Source of the DNA: Apostichopus japonicus
Taxonomy: Eukaryota > Echinodermata > Holothuroidea > Aspidochirotida > Stichopodidae
DNA: 64,000 nucleotides
Assembly: GCF_037975245.1 (NCBI RefSeq)
Contig: NC_092576.1
Span: 26,611,611-26,675,610 of the forward strand
Direction of reading: 5' to 3'
The position numbers and the translations under genes are program-made. Positions 1 through 12,559 of this stretch are shown piece by piece (the first letter of the stretch is position 1; each line of letters starts with the position of its first letter). The notes below the pieces were generated by a model. It searched no databases. It saw nothing but the letters and a program-made list of their open reading frames with translations, and was not told the origin of the DNA.

Positions 1-58
1 TTACTTTTTTTTTTTAATTCTTTTTCTTTATTAATTCTTTTCTTAACTATACTGTTAG

Positions 59-90
<32 letters not shown>
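59..90. repeat. (TA)n microsatellite
   Basis: Simple alternating TA tract of about 30 bases in AT-rich sequence just upstream of the first polymerase remnant. No coding content is seen in bases 1-290. Confidence 0.9.
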
Positions 91-93
<3 letters not shown>

Positions 94-289
94 CGACTGC
101 TCCTTCGTTCAGATTGGGTGACTATTGGAACTGCAAAACAATTCAACCCTCAAACGAACTCTCCGTATATTACACTCCCAGTATTAATTCACGTATTAAT
201 TCGAGTAAAATAGGTGTTGACTAGTCATCATGTTGAAACGCCCAAGTTGTCCTTTCTTTATTTTATTTATTTATTTATTTATCTATCAA

Positions 290-1701
290 GGGCAAGTCGT
301 ACGGTAGAGAAACCCTCTGAAGATCCCTCAGAAACAGCTACAGCACAACCTTCCTCTCCTCTCAGTGAGCCGTTTGAGGTGTTCTCATCACCACCATCCT
401 CCCCAGTACAACCCCAACCAAATATAAAAAAGAGAAAACCAACAGCGTTATCATGCGAAAAAACGGGTTGCACAGAAGTTTTTACAAGTAGATATGCAAT
501 GCGGCGTCATATCAAAACGGTACATGTGACACCCGTTCTCTTGCAAACGTTGTTGGTTGACTTTTAAAACTAAGTCGAATTTAAAACGTCATGAAAAGAG
601 GGGAAAGTGTCATCCCAATCGAAGTAACAAACAAGAGGTGGATTTGGAAGACGTTCCCAGTTCAAGCAGTACAAATGAGGTGAGTTTTCGTTCTTCTATT
701 TAATTTATTTAATTTAATTAATTTATTTCTATTACTTTTTATTTTTTATTTATTTATTTATTTTATATTATTTTTAATTGAATTTATTTTTTCTTTCTTT
801 CTTTGAGGTAGAACAGTTCGTACCATCATTAAGAGCGGGAACTGTGTCGACACAAGCCTTACCACAAGCAGCACCAGACTTCGATCTCGACGAGGATCCT
901 ATACAGATACCATCTGCGATTCTCGAAGAATTGATGGAAGATTCTCCATTACAACATTTATATAGAAATAATTGGGGCGCCATCAGAACTCACCATCGAA
1001 GAAACAACCGTGTTCAAGATGTTTATAATTTTAGGTTAAGTACTTTAATATCAATCACAAATTCTCATATACGTTATTTAGTAGATTCTGTTTATCACGA
1101 TCAAACCACACAATTTAAGTTAAATGCATCTTTTGGTTTTATGCTGCGCAACAAGTTGAGTGGTGAACTAAGATACTTTCACTCTTCTTTCAATAACCAT
1201 AGACTGTTCGATCGACCTATTGTTGTCGGACAACGCAGTGATATCGATCGATGTATGTCTCTGTTAGAGCAGGTTGATGTCGAGCGGTATCTTTTAAATC
1301 AAAGACCAGAGTCTGTATGGGTGTTAGATCTAATCACCAACATGACCGTCTACGTTAATAAGTTAAGACCGTTTGCATTGGTAGGTGCCCCACCTCACAA
1401 TCTTCCCCGAGAAATCGTAGATCATAGGTATATTTTATCGATGGCAGTGAACAAAAGAAGAAATTCACTCTACACAGATAATTTATGTTTTTTCAGATGT
1501 TTGGCTCATCATTTAAAGTCTGTCGGAATTAGTTCGGAAACACCAGTAGCCTTGTATAATCGATATCAAAATACCTTCGACGGGCAGACTACAAGTGCAA
1601 ATGCTTTCGAAGGTGTTACTTTTCTAGAATTAGGTCAAATTGAGAAAATATTTGAATGTAACATATATGTATACGAGTTGAAATGTAGCACAAGTGGTTA
1701 G
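290..1701 (+). pseudogene. PolB copy 1: zinc-finger plus N-terminal part of a Polinton/adintovirus-like DNA polymerase B gene
   Basis: The left part (about 290-679) encodes a Pro/Ser-rich stretch and two C2H2 fingers (CEKTGC...H-x4-H from about 459, then CKRCWLTF...H...C from about 543). The second finger is one frame off the first, so there is an indel near 535. A GTGAGT donor at 680 and an acceptor ending at 807 are in phase with the next open stretch, 808-1701. That stretch carries signatures I associate with large PolB_2 proteins of mobile elements: YNFRL, GELRYFHSS, NQRPESVWVLDLITN and DNLCFFRCLAHH. An AG acceptor before 290 suggests a further upstream exon. The exonuclease and palm domains are absent after 1701, so this copy is truncated. 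Family assignment is from memory of related invertebrate proteins. Confidence 0.7.
680..807 (+). other. Spliceosomal intron inside PolB copy 1
   Basis: The donor is GAG|GTGAGT and the acceptor TTTCTTTCTTTGAG|GTA, separated by 128 bases of T-rich sequence. Both sides are phase 0 and open on the flanks. A similar acceptor precedes the zinc-finger region in the copies at 34.7 kb and 41.0 kb. Confidence 0.6.
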
Positions 1702-3020
1702 AGGACGAGGGGTACTTTGACTTTTCGTGACCTCAAATGGCTTGTGTCTCCGAAGTTTTGACACGGCGAACACCAACTCCGCGAAATAAATGTCAGCAAA
1801 ATGGTGAGTAAATATGAGATAAATGTGTCAGGATTAACATTTAACCATAATCTTTAAAAGAATGACCTTTGCCATATTGTATTGCATTGGTTCGTTGTGT
1901 GTTCCGACTCAAAAACATTGAAATATCGTCCGTTGACCGCATTTTATCTGCCAACTTGGTACTCTTTGCGTACGTTAAATTAGTTTAATACAGGCAGTCA
2001 CTGCTAATGATTACTAGTGGTATCATTGACTGATATTGATAAATTGTCACAATTTCTTACAAAGGAACTCTGTTTGAAGCCCGGACCAAAAGAGCGGTAT
2101 AGTTGCACTTGCAGCCCTTACTGTTTGGTCGAGCTGGACATTGCTCACAGAAGTTAAGAGAAGTGGAATCTTCACATAGACCAAAACGGATATAAGGATG
2201 TGGAAATTTATTCCAAAAATATTAGTACTAAGTAGTACAGAGATGTCAGCTTCTGTACCCCCTTCAATCCCTTTGTTTTAAGGGGTATGACGTCATTTGT
2301 TATGAGGGGATGACGTCGTGATCATCCTTCATCATAAAGATGACCATAAGGGATGACGATAGGGATCATATACAGATTGCCAAAAGGGATGACGTAATTA
2401 AATTTGACATCCATGGAGTTGATGTTTAGTTGCAGGCTATTGATTGTTACATGTTTGAGTCTGGAGGAGATTAGAGCACCATGGATGTGGCTTGTTCGTG
2501 GATTAAGTTTAAAAATAAAAACGAGTTGAGATGTGGCGGCTCAGAATTGACTACAAGAAATCACTTCGCGGCTAGCGTATCAACAAAGCTATTTTTTTCT
2601 CTCCATTTTTACGATTCACGAACACCCCATACGGTGTAACTGACACAGAGACTGTTCCTTATCGTTCTTCTGTTTCGTGTGGGTGCGCGTGTTACCGATT
2701 CGGATACGACATGAGATATTGTATGTCCAATGTCCTAGATAGATAACGACAGATCAAGGCCAGAGAAGAAGCAACCGATGAAAACAGAGACAGGTTAGTT
2801 GTTAAGGTTTCACCTTTGGTAAAGATTATCTATAGAAGTTTTGGTGGTTGTGAAGACAACCGACAAACATCTGGTCCAAAGCAGACAGACCTTTATTTCT
2901 CTGGCCTTGTCGAGGAGACATCGTGTTTAAAAGCACCAGGTTTGAACACACATTATTCATTTCTTACTTTTCTTAATATGGCCAACATGCAATTATTATT
3001 TTATTACTATCATTATGCAA
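1702..3020. other. Non-coding stretch with CRE-like TGACGTCA clusters
   Basis: No convincing coding sequence. Bases 2275-2400 contain several near-repeats of GGGATGACG, including one full CRE palindrome TGACGTCA near 2287. The rest is unremarkable. Confidence 0.4.
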
Positions 3021-3039
3021 GTTTTATTTGCCACCCGTG

Positions 3040-3698
3040 GTAGAGTCGCAGTTGAATACCAGTGAGCTTGATATATTCGAGGAGAATGAAGAAGTACAAC
3101 CTGAATGGCACTTACCGAATTTTAACCAGGACGGGGTGATGTTCTCACCCGAGAAGATTCGACGCCCTACCGAACTGAAACTCAACCTACCCCCCCCCCC
3201 CCTTTGGGTAAACCAGAACAAAAACTTGAAAAGGAATCGGTCACCAGATTTTCTTTGGGAGGTAAGCGACATGTTGTCGTTAAGGCTTTCCGTTATATAG
3301 CTTTTGTTAACATACGACAATATTTTACAAAGAATGGTCCGAAAGATATCTTTTTACCAGGGAAAAGGGGAATAAATGTACGTGCCTGTCACTGGGAAAA
3401 ACTTTATGGTAAGAAACACGTCATTCACGCCGTAATTGATATCCATATGAACAAAACGCCGATGAAAAGAAGATCATCTTGGAGGACATTGTTTCTTGTG
3501 ATCCAACGTTTTAAAAGTATTGTGTATGTGTGTATCAGAGAATATCACTATGACGACTAACAGATACCAGTGATAGCGGGCAAGAGAGGTCTCAATCTGA
3601 GAATTCCAGAATGGAACGAGCTTTACGAACAATTTCATGTTATCAATGACGCCGTACATAGAGTGAACCGAGAGACTGAACTAAGTAAATGTGGCTAG
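3040..3698 (+). pseudogene. PC4-like gene copy 1 with two PC4 (p15) domains, broken
   Basis: PC4/p15 is a small ssDNA-binding transcription coactivator fold, also found in virus-like mobile elements. The first domain lies at about 3250-3440: a basic strand, VNIRQYF, then LPGKRGINV and a W in helix position. A second domain follows in the same frame at about 3510-3650: VYVCIREYH, AGKRGLNLRIPEWNELY. Breaks are a frame change at the C-tract near 3190-3202, which separates an acidic N-terminal part (3040-3200) from the first domain, and a single in-frame TAA at 3558-3560 between halves of the second domain. The frame then stays open to the TAG at 3696-3698. The gene appears degraded by very few changes. 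The start codon is not obvious. Confidence 0.65.
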
Positions 3699-4190
3699 CA
3701 AGTGACAGCACATGTGACGTCATATATATGTACATACATGTTTTCTGGAACTTGCTGTGAACTTATACCACCTCTCCCCTCTTTACTTCTAAGACGAGAT
3801 CACTGTTATCAATATTCAAAGAAACATCGTAGATTTCCTGTTCGCAGTCATAACCCTTGAAATTGGCCACAGGGGGTACAAAAGGAAAATGAAGCGATAT
3901 ATATTTAGGTGATGAATGCCAGAAGCAATGAAATGTGTTAACCTCCATGCATATCCAACAGGTAGAAGACAGGAAAAAAAAAGCTCCTGGGAGTAAGCTG
4001 TACATTCCATCAGGGGAACCGCAGAGAGAAGTGCCTCTGAGCTTCAGAAAAAGTGGTAAGATCTGAAGATTCTGGCCCAAAAAATATCAAAAAGCAAATC
4101 ATGCAACAGGTAAACAGCAATTATTGGCATCCACATCCATCACGGTTTTCTTGACATATTATAATAATCGTTCATATCATTTTATTTCAG
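3699..4190. other. Non-coding spacer
   Basis: AT-rich sequence without a supportable gene. The minus-strand open stretches here show no recognisable motif. Confidence 0.4.
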
Positions 4191-5450
4191 GTGGAGGGCC
4201 AGCAGCTGATTACAGCCCTGCTTATGAGGCTGTTTTAGAGGCAATGGCCCCCAGGTCACAGATGGGGTAAGTGCTCTAGGGAAAACAGAGGCAAACCCGT
4301 TGACTGCTATGAGTCATCACGGGTACAACTGATGTGATATTCATGTTAAAGACCCAATTTGAATGAGTACAAGAAGCCTTTAGTTTTTGGTGGGGGTTAA
4401 AGGTCATTTGTGATCACCAGAAGTCAATCACCAAGCGCTCCAATGTAATATTATACGTAATATTTTTTGGGCTACCCTTGATGAATTATTTTTGTACAGA
4501 TAAAGGGAATAAAAAGTGAAAAATCCTTTCACAGAATTTTAAAGTATTTATCAATTATTCAATTGTAACTTCTTATTAAGAGGACGGATTCACCTGCACC
4601 ATCAGAAATATCACTAATCAGGCAGTCAACCCTTTCCCCAACAGTTGTCCCTCTTCCCGAGTTGTCCCCAAAATAGCATAACCAAATGATACAGACCTCA
4701 TCAGGACAGCCAAGGTGATGATGTAAAAGCAATCAATGGCTGCCTGTGTTGATGATCAGAGAGGAATTATCTGGATGAGCCAGCTGATTCAACTCGTCTG
4801 AATGGTGACATTTGTGAAGAAAAGGGCTGCTGCAGAGAGATGAGGTATAAGATCCAGTTTGTTGGCACAGGGCTCTCAATATCATGGTCATGTCAGCAAA
4901 GAACATGGTTCTGGTAAATAGTACTCACAACCCCTTTTAAAAAAAGATGTTTGCTCGAATAGATTTATGTTTTATCTGGGAACAGTTTCTTCAAGATGAA
5001 GCATTTCTGTAAAACTGTTGGGTTAGCCTCCATTTCAGAAGATACGTTTTACAGAGTGCAGAAATGGTATGCAGCCCCAGTGGTAGATACATACTGGACT
5101 AAGATGCAAATGAGTATTCTGGGGAGCATTGGGAGAGATGACGTTATTCTTGCTGGAGATGGTAGGAGCGACTCGCCAGGACATAGTGCCCAATACTGCA
5201 GTTCTGTTTTGACAGGAAAACAAGAAAAAGGTGCTGCATGTTGAAACGGTTCGATGTGACGGAGGCAGCAGGGAAGAGATTGGAGAAATTTGGGTTTGAA
5301 CGGGGCTTGGACTTCTTGTTGTTCAGAATACGGGGAAATTAGTTGTCACAGGTGGACACCTTCAAATTTCACGAAAAAACCCAGGACGTGACACATTTAC
5401 ACGGTGTTTGAAATTTGGCATGGAGCGAAGAGAATTGGCATACCGGTAAA
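4191..5450 (+). pseudogene. GDGRxDSPGH-family DDE transposase-like gene, copy A (multi-exon remnant)
   Basis: A short exon-like block at 4191-4266 is bounded by TTTCAG and GTAAGT. The main block from 4996 carries TFYRVQKWY and GDGRSDSPGHSAQY (about 5156-5200), the first catalytic-type Asp block of this family. EKFGFERGL and a FEIWHGAK-like block follow in shifted frames near 5280-5440. I recognise this as a family of long animal proteins with a presumed DDE core (GDGR, TDRH, ExxHS), probably Kolobok/P-like, but the superfamily name is uncertain. Several frameshifts and stops show it is dead. The sequence between 4267 and 4995 is likely intronic. Confidence 0.5.
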
Positions 5451-5451
5451 T

Positions 5452-5640
5452 TTAGGTGGAGATGGGAGGAGCGACAGCCCAGGCCAGTCTGCCAAGTATG
5501 GTTCATACACCTTTCTTGGTAGTAATTTAGAATCCGTACCATCCGATGGGGTGAGCGTCGTTAAATAGGGCTTGGATACTTTGGGGGACTAAAAGAGTTT
5601 GGCGGTTTTAATGAAAATAGTACGGTAGCTTCAGCGCTTA
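5452..5640 (+). pseudogene. Second GDGRSDSPGQSAKY fragment next to copy A
   Basis: A further copy of the family's first motif lies at about 5455-5520. After 5525 the sequence (VPSDGVSVVK-like, GGGLKEF) resembles bases 42,950-43,040, so a second dispersed repeat starts here. It is too short to assign a function. Confidence 0.45.
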
Positions 5641-5799
5641 TGTCCCTTCATTGTCCCCATTTAACATCCCCTACACCATCAACCGTAATTCTCTCTGTTC
5701 TTTCTGTATTCCTCACTTGTTTGCTCGGATGAGACCTACACATCTATGAGAAGAGAAGGAAGAACATGATTAAAAACATGAGAAAAACATAACAGTAAT

Positions 5800-5880
5800 C
5801 GAACCCGGGATTGTTAGGATGCGAATTAATAATAGCGCATACTCCTAACCGATGAGGCTGAGAGCCGGATGAAAATTTGG
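5800..5880 (-). repeat. tRNA-like SINE head
   Basis: On the minus strand there is a pol III-type A-box-like stretch (TCATCGGTTAGGAG) followed about 40 bases on by a B-box-like GGTTCGATTAC, with a possible anticodon-arm pairing in between. The acceptor stem is not clear, so I call a SINE rather than a functional tRNA gene. Confidence 0.4.
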
Positions 5881-6298
5881 CGTTTGGAAGAAAAATTGAA
5901 ACCTCAACTTTTCCTTTATTACAATATTTGCATATTCATTGCCATATAACAAAAGCAAAATAATGAATATGAAATACGATCATGAATATATAACAAATAT
6001 GTAATAAATAACATGAATAAGAGCACAATTAAGAGCAAATAATGAATATGTAATAACTTATGTTGAATAAACATCCTTATTGACAACTAATTCCATTGAA
6101 ACGTCTTCTTTTCTGATGGTCTACTGCAGTAAGACTTCAGCAGGTGCTTATACCCCACTAATCCTGCAGCAGCTCTGTTTAAAGACACACCTTAGCCTTA
6201 AAGTTGTAGCCAAGTTTGTAACTGATAAAATGGCAGAAGTTCCATCCACCTCTTAGAATTCCAGCTATAGTCGTTCTCTAGCAAATACAAACAAGCCA
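5881..6298. other. AT-rich non-coding spacer
   Basis: Repeated AATATG/ATGAATAT words suggest a decayed low-complexity tract. No gene is seen. Confidence 0.4.
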
Positions 6299-7290
6299 AT
6301 GACATATGACAGACTCAACGAAGATGTATTGAAGGACAAGCTGACAACTTTAACTTGGTTAATGTTCAAGGGAGTGATTATGAAAGACTCGGAATGCTCC
6401 ATTTGTGGCGGCAAAATGAAGATAGAAGCCATCTCTGGGCAAAAGGCAACGAGTGACGGCTACAGGTAATAACAATTTGTCGTCATATGTTCTAATTATC
6501 TTATTCAAGAGACATAATGTCAACCTTGATAATTATTTCTGTTAATCCATATCCCGCTTACTATCTCTCTCCCACATTGATGTGATCACTCCCTAACTCC
6601 ACCTCCCGTTCTTCTATCTCCTAACCCTATTCCCTACTTCTTAACCGCCTACTCCCTTCTTTGTAACCCAACTCCTTCCCCCTATGGACCTTCCTAACCT
6701 CTATTTACTTATGTCAAAATCTCTCTTCACGTACATAGATGGAGATGTCCGCGAGAAAAAAAAAACTCCTGGTTCGAGGAGGCCAACCTGACCATTAAAG
6801 AGCTCCTCCAATTCACGTACTGGTGGAGTCGTTAAGTATCCCAGGATTTCCTGGAGCACGAGCTGGGGCTTTCTTCTGCAACATGTGTGGACTGGTCGTA
6901 AGTCTGCGAAGCCGTGATCATGAACACAGATAGGTTGAAGCGGCATCCATGTAGAGATCGATGAGAGCAAGTTTGGCAAACGCAAGTATAATAGGGGAAG
7001 AAACCAAGACGGACAGTGAGTTTTTTGAGGCAGAGAGTTGGAAGACGGGCAAAATGTTTATGGTGCCAGTGGAGAAAAGAGATGAGAATAGCCTTATAAC
7101 ACTCATAAAAAAGTCCACATGGACTGCTGGAAGGCCTGTGATTGCCTGAGTAAAGAGGGGTATACTCATCTGAAGGTCAATCATTCTGTGGAATTCGTCA
7201 ACGCAGAAACAGGAGCGTGTACCAACCACATAGGGAATGAATGGATGCACGAAGCATTCCCATATGAATGACTACTTGGCAGAACATCTG
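6299..7290 (+). pseudogene. Merlin-type (IS1016/ISXO2-like) DDE transposase, copy 1
   Basis: Exon 1 (6299-6465) starts with ATG and carries the N-terminal zinc ribbon half, CSICGGKM. A GTAATA donor at 6466 and a CATAG acceptor ending at 6738 join exactly in phase to give YRWRCPR, then SWFEEANLTIKELLQFTYWW, as in Merlin proteins. Farther on, EIDESKFGKRKYNRG (about 6955-7000) holds the first catalytic Asp, and DCWKACDCL (about 7115) the second. A WMHEAF-like block gives the region of the third acid. At least three frameshifts, including one after 7020, make it non-functional. A second relic lies at 42.3-42.9 kb. Confidence 0.65.
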
Positions 7291-10200
7291 TGGCGTTCGA
7301 AAGTAAAGCATGAAGGTCTGGACCATTTCATTCAGTTCCTGTATTCCGTTTCTCCTGTTTTACAATAGCACGTGGCACAGTCCGTACGTTCAGAAGCCCG
7401 TTTAGGAACCCTTTAATTCATTTTGAACTCATTTTTTACTTCAATCAAGCGAATCATTGACGCGGTGCACCTATTGACTGATTTGTTATGCTCTTAAGTT
7501 CTAATAATGTTGTATTTGATTATTTTTATTGTCGTGTTAACTTTTTACATTTTATTAATATTGAGCTTTACGCTAACCGAGTATACCCTTTAATGTTAAA
7601 TAATAAAATGACTAAAGACTGTTATTCTGTGGCTCATTGTATTCATTTTGAACACTACCCCTTAAAATAATACAAAAAATAAAGGCTGTCATTTGGAACT
7701 GGAATTTCCAATTAATTGTTCCTGAACTGAACAATACTGTTATTATATTATTCAAACGAAGGCGAGGTTCGAAATCAAATTTGACCAATAAAAGTGGGCG
7801 GAGCATGAGTACAAATATGAAAACTGTTATAACTCTGTCATTCCTCAAGGTATTTTATAAATGTTGGTCTCTCCAGGAGATGCGTTTTCGTCTATTTGGA
7901 AGAAAACTTGACTGATTTGTGTGGGTGTTTAGGCATTTTCCTACAAAAACCCCGAAAAACAAAATGGGAGCCTACTTTTCATAACATTTGCAAATAATTC
8001 TGTGTGTTTATTGTCTTTCCCAGATTCCAAATTTTGTGACCTATCCATCAAAGTAAACTTCCTAATAGACAATATGACCCTATTATACTAAAAATCAGCT
8101 CTATCTGAGATGCACTCCCATAATATTAATTACATGTAAAAACCATATGCTCAATTAAAAACCAATGAGATTTAGGAGAGAATTGATATAAATATGTAAT
8201 GTTTTTCAGTACGGTTTTGACCATGAAACTCTTCCTGTGAACACTTATATTTCCACAGACCAGATGATGGGAACAGCAGACTGGGAGGTTTCTTAATTTG
8301 ATAGGAGTTCATGTGACCAAATGCTGCAAGATCAGTTACTTCATCCACATTCAGATGAAGCTACCCTGTCTGATGAAATTTACGATGCAAAGTACATACG
8401 ATGCAAAATTACACCATCTGTAAAAGACGAATGGCAGGCTCACCGGAGCAGTCTATTTAAATCTCTAAGGAGAAGCAATTATGTGTTGCATGTGATAGGA
8501 GAACGCATTGCGCCCGATATTGTACATATAGTTTCATGGATACAAGTGGTTACAAATTTTGCATGTAGATGCTGTTCACGTTCGTGAAACAGGTGGTAAC
8601 AGTACAAACATGGAAAGACTATCATCTGAAAGGAGGCTAGATTATTTAACGACAATTGTAAATGTTACTGAGGTTTGAACTGATGCCCATATCCAGACCA
8701 CAGCACTCATCAAAAATTGTGAGAAATATTTAATTGTAGAGCATGCATTGATGTATCTAAAATAAAGTATGTGGACACTGAAACCCTGACATTCATTTGG
8801 TTTCTGTATTTTTGAAGACACCTATGCCTAACCAACCAACACTGAAATGTTCAGCAAGAGCATACCATTCTGTAAGCGGTGAAATATGCTAGGCCATGGC
8901 CCTATATTCTGTTGGACTTCCAATATGATAATATGCCTAGGGTATGGTACCAAGTCCAATTTGCATAGGCCTAGTTACATTTACTACATTGGTCCAAGTA
9001 GACTGGGGCATATCAAAAACAACCCATCAGTCTTCCGTTATTTGTCTTTTATAAAAATGACATTAAAGTTTATCCTCCGAAGATAACAATCCAACCATAA
9101 CTTTCACTTTTACACAGTTGCATGGCTTTTTTTGTGTGGAAATGTGCGCAATTAAAAAACCTTACAGATATAAAAAAAAAAAAAACATGAAAAAAGGTGG
9201 TAGCCTACGTGATGTGCTAAGCCAAAAAATTTGGTCTAATTTTGATAGTTTACAAGTTTACCATAAGCATTGTTCATCTTGTTACAATTTGGTAGTTGCC
9301 AAATTCGCACTCTTCACTGAAAACCATAACTATGAAAGATGCATGTATCCAAAATCCATCAATTAATAAACCTAGCTTAGCCTCATAACAATTTGATTGG
9401 CCGAAAAATATGAAGTGAATATATATTGTATGCTATACTAAATTAGATATTGACAATGTTTTCATGTTCAAATAGGTGTAAGATGAGGTATAAAACCTTC
9501 CACATTAATTTCTATTACTTTCATTAACTTCTTAATATCTTGCTATAGTTATTATCACTACTAACATCGTACTGCCGCCACTGGTTATGTTTGCTCTCCA
9601 TCTCTACTGTATTAGACCATATAAATATCTAATTTAGCTTTTAAACAGTTTGTACTACACTGTAGTTCTACTATGCAGGCCGTGAATTTGCAATAGCTGC
9701 ATGATTGTTTTTTTAAAGAATAATTCGAAGTCCTGTTCTACCTGTAGCAAAGAGAACAATATGCAAACAGTGCTGATTTGTGTTTGCACCATTATTTACC
9801 TGAGAATCTGAGGTTAAACTTAAGCAATGAAACAAAACTTGCTTGTATATGATCCATTTACAAATGATAGTCCCCGAGTTTCAATGATCAGTTCGTATTA
9901 ATGTTAGCTAGGCTTAACAATTATTTTGGGGAGGCAGATTTAGGGGGCAAGCAAAATTCTGGAAATCAAATGGAGATTTATTTCAAACGTTACCTCCCCA
10001 GATTAACCTCTACCAAAGTTGTGTATGTTTTCATAGCTGGTTTTTCATATCATTAGTTTACAGGAAATACAGACACACAGCATACAGACATCTTGTACGG
10101 ATGTGCTGGAAGTTTTTAGGGAAGGCGGTTCCGTGTTGTTCTCCTGAGCGGTAAGGAGGATTCGAGATGCTTTTCCATCTGAACGGTATGAATGGTGTAA

Positions 10201-10890
10201 ACTACCGAGAATGTGGACTGTGTATGCCAAGTCAAAGTATCATTTCTGCAGTTTTATTGAGTTTTGGCTGAATGGTTAACATTTTGGAATTCCAGCATAC
10301 ATTTTTCTGGTTCATGAAATAAACTACATCTTGGATGAAGTTTGTCATTGTTCGATTGACCTCGATGATTATACAATATCTCTTCAGAAGTTTTCAAAAG
10401 CCACCAATACCCACCCCTTCAATTTTGGCAATTACATAAACAATAATAAATGTTTTATATTTATTATCTTTTGTAGGGAAAGCCGTGACTTCTATAAGCC
10501 TGCCAACAGAACCTCTATGATTGAAATGTGAAATATACTAGCCTAAAATAGAATAACAGTTTCAATGGAGTAGCTTAAAACAAAGTCAATAAGATTTTAT
10601 TAATAAAAGTAATTAAAGATGAATCTGAAAGTATTCATAAATCCATGGAGTGTCAACGTCAGATGATAATAAATGTGACAAAAAATAAACATTATATCCC
10701 ATGCGGGAAAGAAGCAGCAAATTTCAGTCGATTCATTTCGATAAAAAAGATTAAAAAAATGTACAACACGTTTCAACACCAAATTCGCATAGAAATAGTA
10801 TTAAGTTAGCATGAAATTTATATTTATGAAGTCTAAGCTCGAGGAATGCTTATTTAGTTAGTTGATTGCTCCCCCACTACAATGAACAAA
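7291..10890. other. Long non-coding, AT-rich region
   Basis: No gene is supportable across 3.6 kb. The longest open stretch, 8321-8587, is a compact 88-residue frame with no recognised motif and no obvious promoter. Other open stretches are short and low in complexity. Confidence 0.45.
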
Positions 10891-10899
10891 AATTAAAAA

Positions 10900-11010
10900 T
10901 TGGGTGGCCATCAACCACTGCAGCAAAGCTTTGATGAGCCAGGCAAAAGGTGGGATTGAACCCGGAAGTTCTTGAGATAGTGTTTACAAGCCGAGGCATC
11001 ACACAAACGC
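10900..11010 (-). repeat. tRNA-like SINE head with B box
   Basis: The minus strand contains GGGTTCAATCCCACC, a good pol III B box, about 45 bases after a weak A-box-like segment. It lies just before a MITE. The stem regions are too decayed for a tRNA gene. Confidence 0.35.
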
Positions 11011-11188
11011 GCACGCCATCACCGTCGCATAGATCCTTCGGCAAGTGACGGCTTTTGAAATCTGCTTCGGTGTTTTTTTTATGGCTGCCTCTTTATTTGG
11101 ATGAACATCAGAGCTTGCAAGTGGTGGTTGGCTCTTCTCTGACATGAACAGGACACTTCTCTCCTGGAGTACCACTTCTGCAGAAGTT

Positions 11189-11390
11189 GTGCTTTTTACG
11201 TAAATCGCCATGGGGATACAAAACGTCACGGCCAAACGGCACTACCGAACCATCCCATTCTTGCAAACGAAACTCAGGTCAAGCGAGCCAAAAAAGTACA
11301 TACGCCCAGCGACCTGCATAGACAAACCGCCCAATCACCCACTCAAACATCCCCAATTTTTTTTGTATTACTTCTCTCTACTAGGTAATT
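11189..11390 (+). repeat. MITE copy 1 (GTGCTTTTTACG terminus)
   Basis: Starts with GTGCTTTTTACG and continues with GGGATACAAAACGTCACGGCC. This is the same left end as copies at 16,605, 43,421 and 44,375. The right inverted end is not seen next to it, so this copy is partial. Confidence 0.6.
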
Positions 11391-11637
11391 GAAAAATACT
11401 TCATGCATGAGATGATTTGTCTGACTTTGAGGAGCCTCAAAATCTACATCAGTCTGTGGATGTTTCCAAGGGCTTTGAAACGGTATTGGATGCTTTTGTT
11501 GATTACAGATGATTGAAACCAATAAAATTAAGCTGGTATGATACTGGTTCACATTTTCACAGTTAAACAATGAAAATAAAGTGGTTGTTTGGACCCACTC
11601 TTTACAATTGTACAGAACATTGAAAATTTGTATTAGC

Positions 11638-11748
11638 GCTTTTTTTACGTGCTAAGAAAACGGACACGGACCAAAGGTCAACAGAACCAAAACCAATTCT
11701 AGTCTGTAATACAACAACTGAAACCCATCAATCTCTCACTAACGTAGC
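11638..11748 (-). repeat. Inverted copy of the non-LTR element 3' end
   Basis: Reverse-complement match by eye to 16,400-16,530 and 37,320-37,449: the block reading GACCTTTGGTCCGTGTCCG followed by the ACGTAAAAA end. It lacks coding sequence, as expected of a 5'-truncated retrotransposed fragment. Confidence 0.6.
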
Positions 11749-11777
11749 GTTTAACGTAATAATTTTTATTTCTGTAG

Positions 11778-11881
11778 GTTTCTGCACTCTCAGTATCATG
11801 CAAAACGAAGGATATCATTTTGCCGAAGTGAGTCTACAGACGCTCCAAGAAGTGCAAGCTAGTTTAGATATGAAAACAAAA
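11778..11881 (+). other. Possible exon of unknown gene
   Basis: An open block bounded by TTCTGTAG and AAAG|GTAACT. It may be an upstream exon of the transposase-like copy B at 12.6 kb, but no motif confirms this. Confidence 0.25.
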
Positions 11882-12209
11882 GGTAACTGCCCAAAAATAT
11901 ATGTTCACATTGATGTACAACCATGACAAAGAACCATTATAGTATCAAATGCATTTTTCTAGGAATTAGTTTTTCATGTTGTGTATTAAAGAAAACCTAA
12001 GAAGGCCTTACAGACTCATATGATTTCCTGAGCTTAACCTTCTTAGCCGCAAAAGTTGCATATGAGAAACTGGTAAGATATATAATTTTGCAAACATCAC
12101 AAACTGCACTTAAAAGTGGAAATAATATATCATTACAAACCACTTTTTCTTTTTATATGTAAATGAATAACATTGATTACAAGTATTAGCTAAGGGATCT
12201 TTTAAAATG

Positions 12210-12223
12210 GGGGGGGGGGGGAT
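12210..12223 (+). repeat. Poly-G tract
   Basis: A run of about a dozen G in otherwise AT-rich sequence. Similar runs occur near 13,337, 16,226, 18,242 and 21,977. Confidence 0.85.
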
Positions 12224-12559
12224 GTATTGTCACAGTAGTATAGTTACTGACCTTACAATTTTTTTATTCACAAACCCACAAACTTAAACTTTGGAACATG
12301 CTCTGCTGGATATGACAGGAGTACAGTACCAGACTGCTTCAGTACATTGTTCCCTTTTGAAGCCACCGCCATGATCATTACCAATAAAGACATATATTTC
12401 TTCTTCATATCAGTCTGAAACAACAATGTGTTTAACTAGGCACATGACCTTATAATTTAGTGAACAAAAGTAATAGACCATCTTTTGACTGAAAAAGTGA
12501 CTATAAAACTATTCCATAACATAATTGTTTACTTTCGTATTTTTCAGTTATGGTGAGAC

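Noticed and set aside
8321..8587. 88-residue open frame as a gene
   Set aside because: No motif, promoter or second copy; comparable chance frames are common in this window.
5800..11010. Functional tRNA genes
   Set aside because: B boxes are present, but the acceptor and D stems do not pair and A boxes are weak; SINE heads are more likely.
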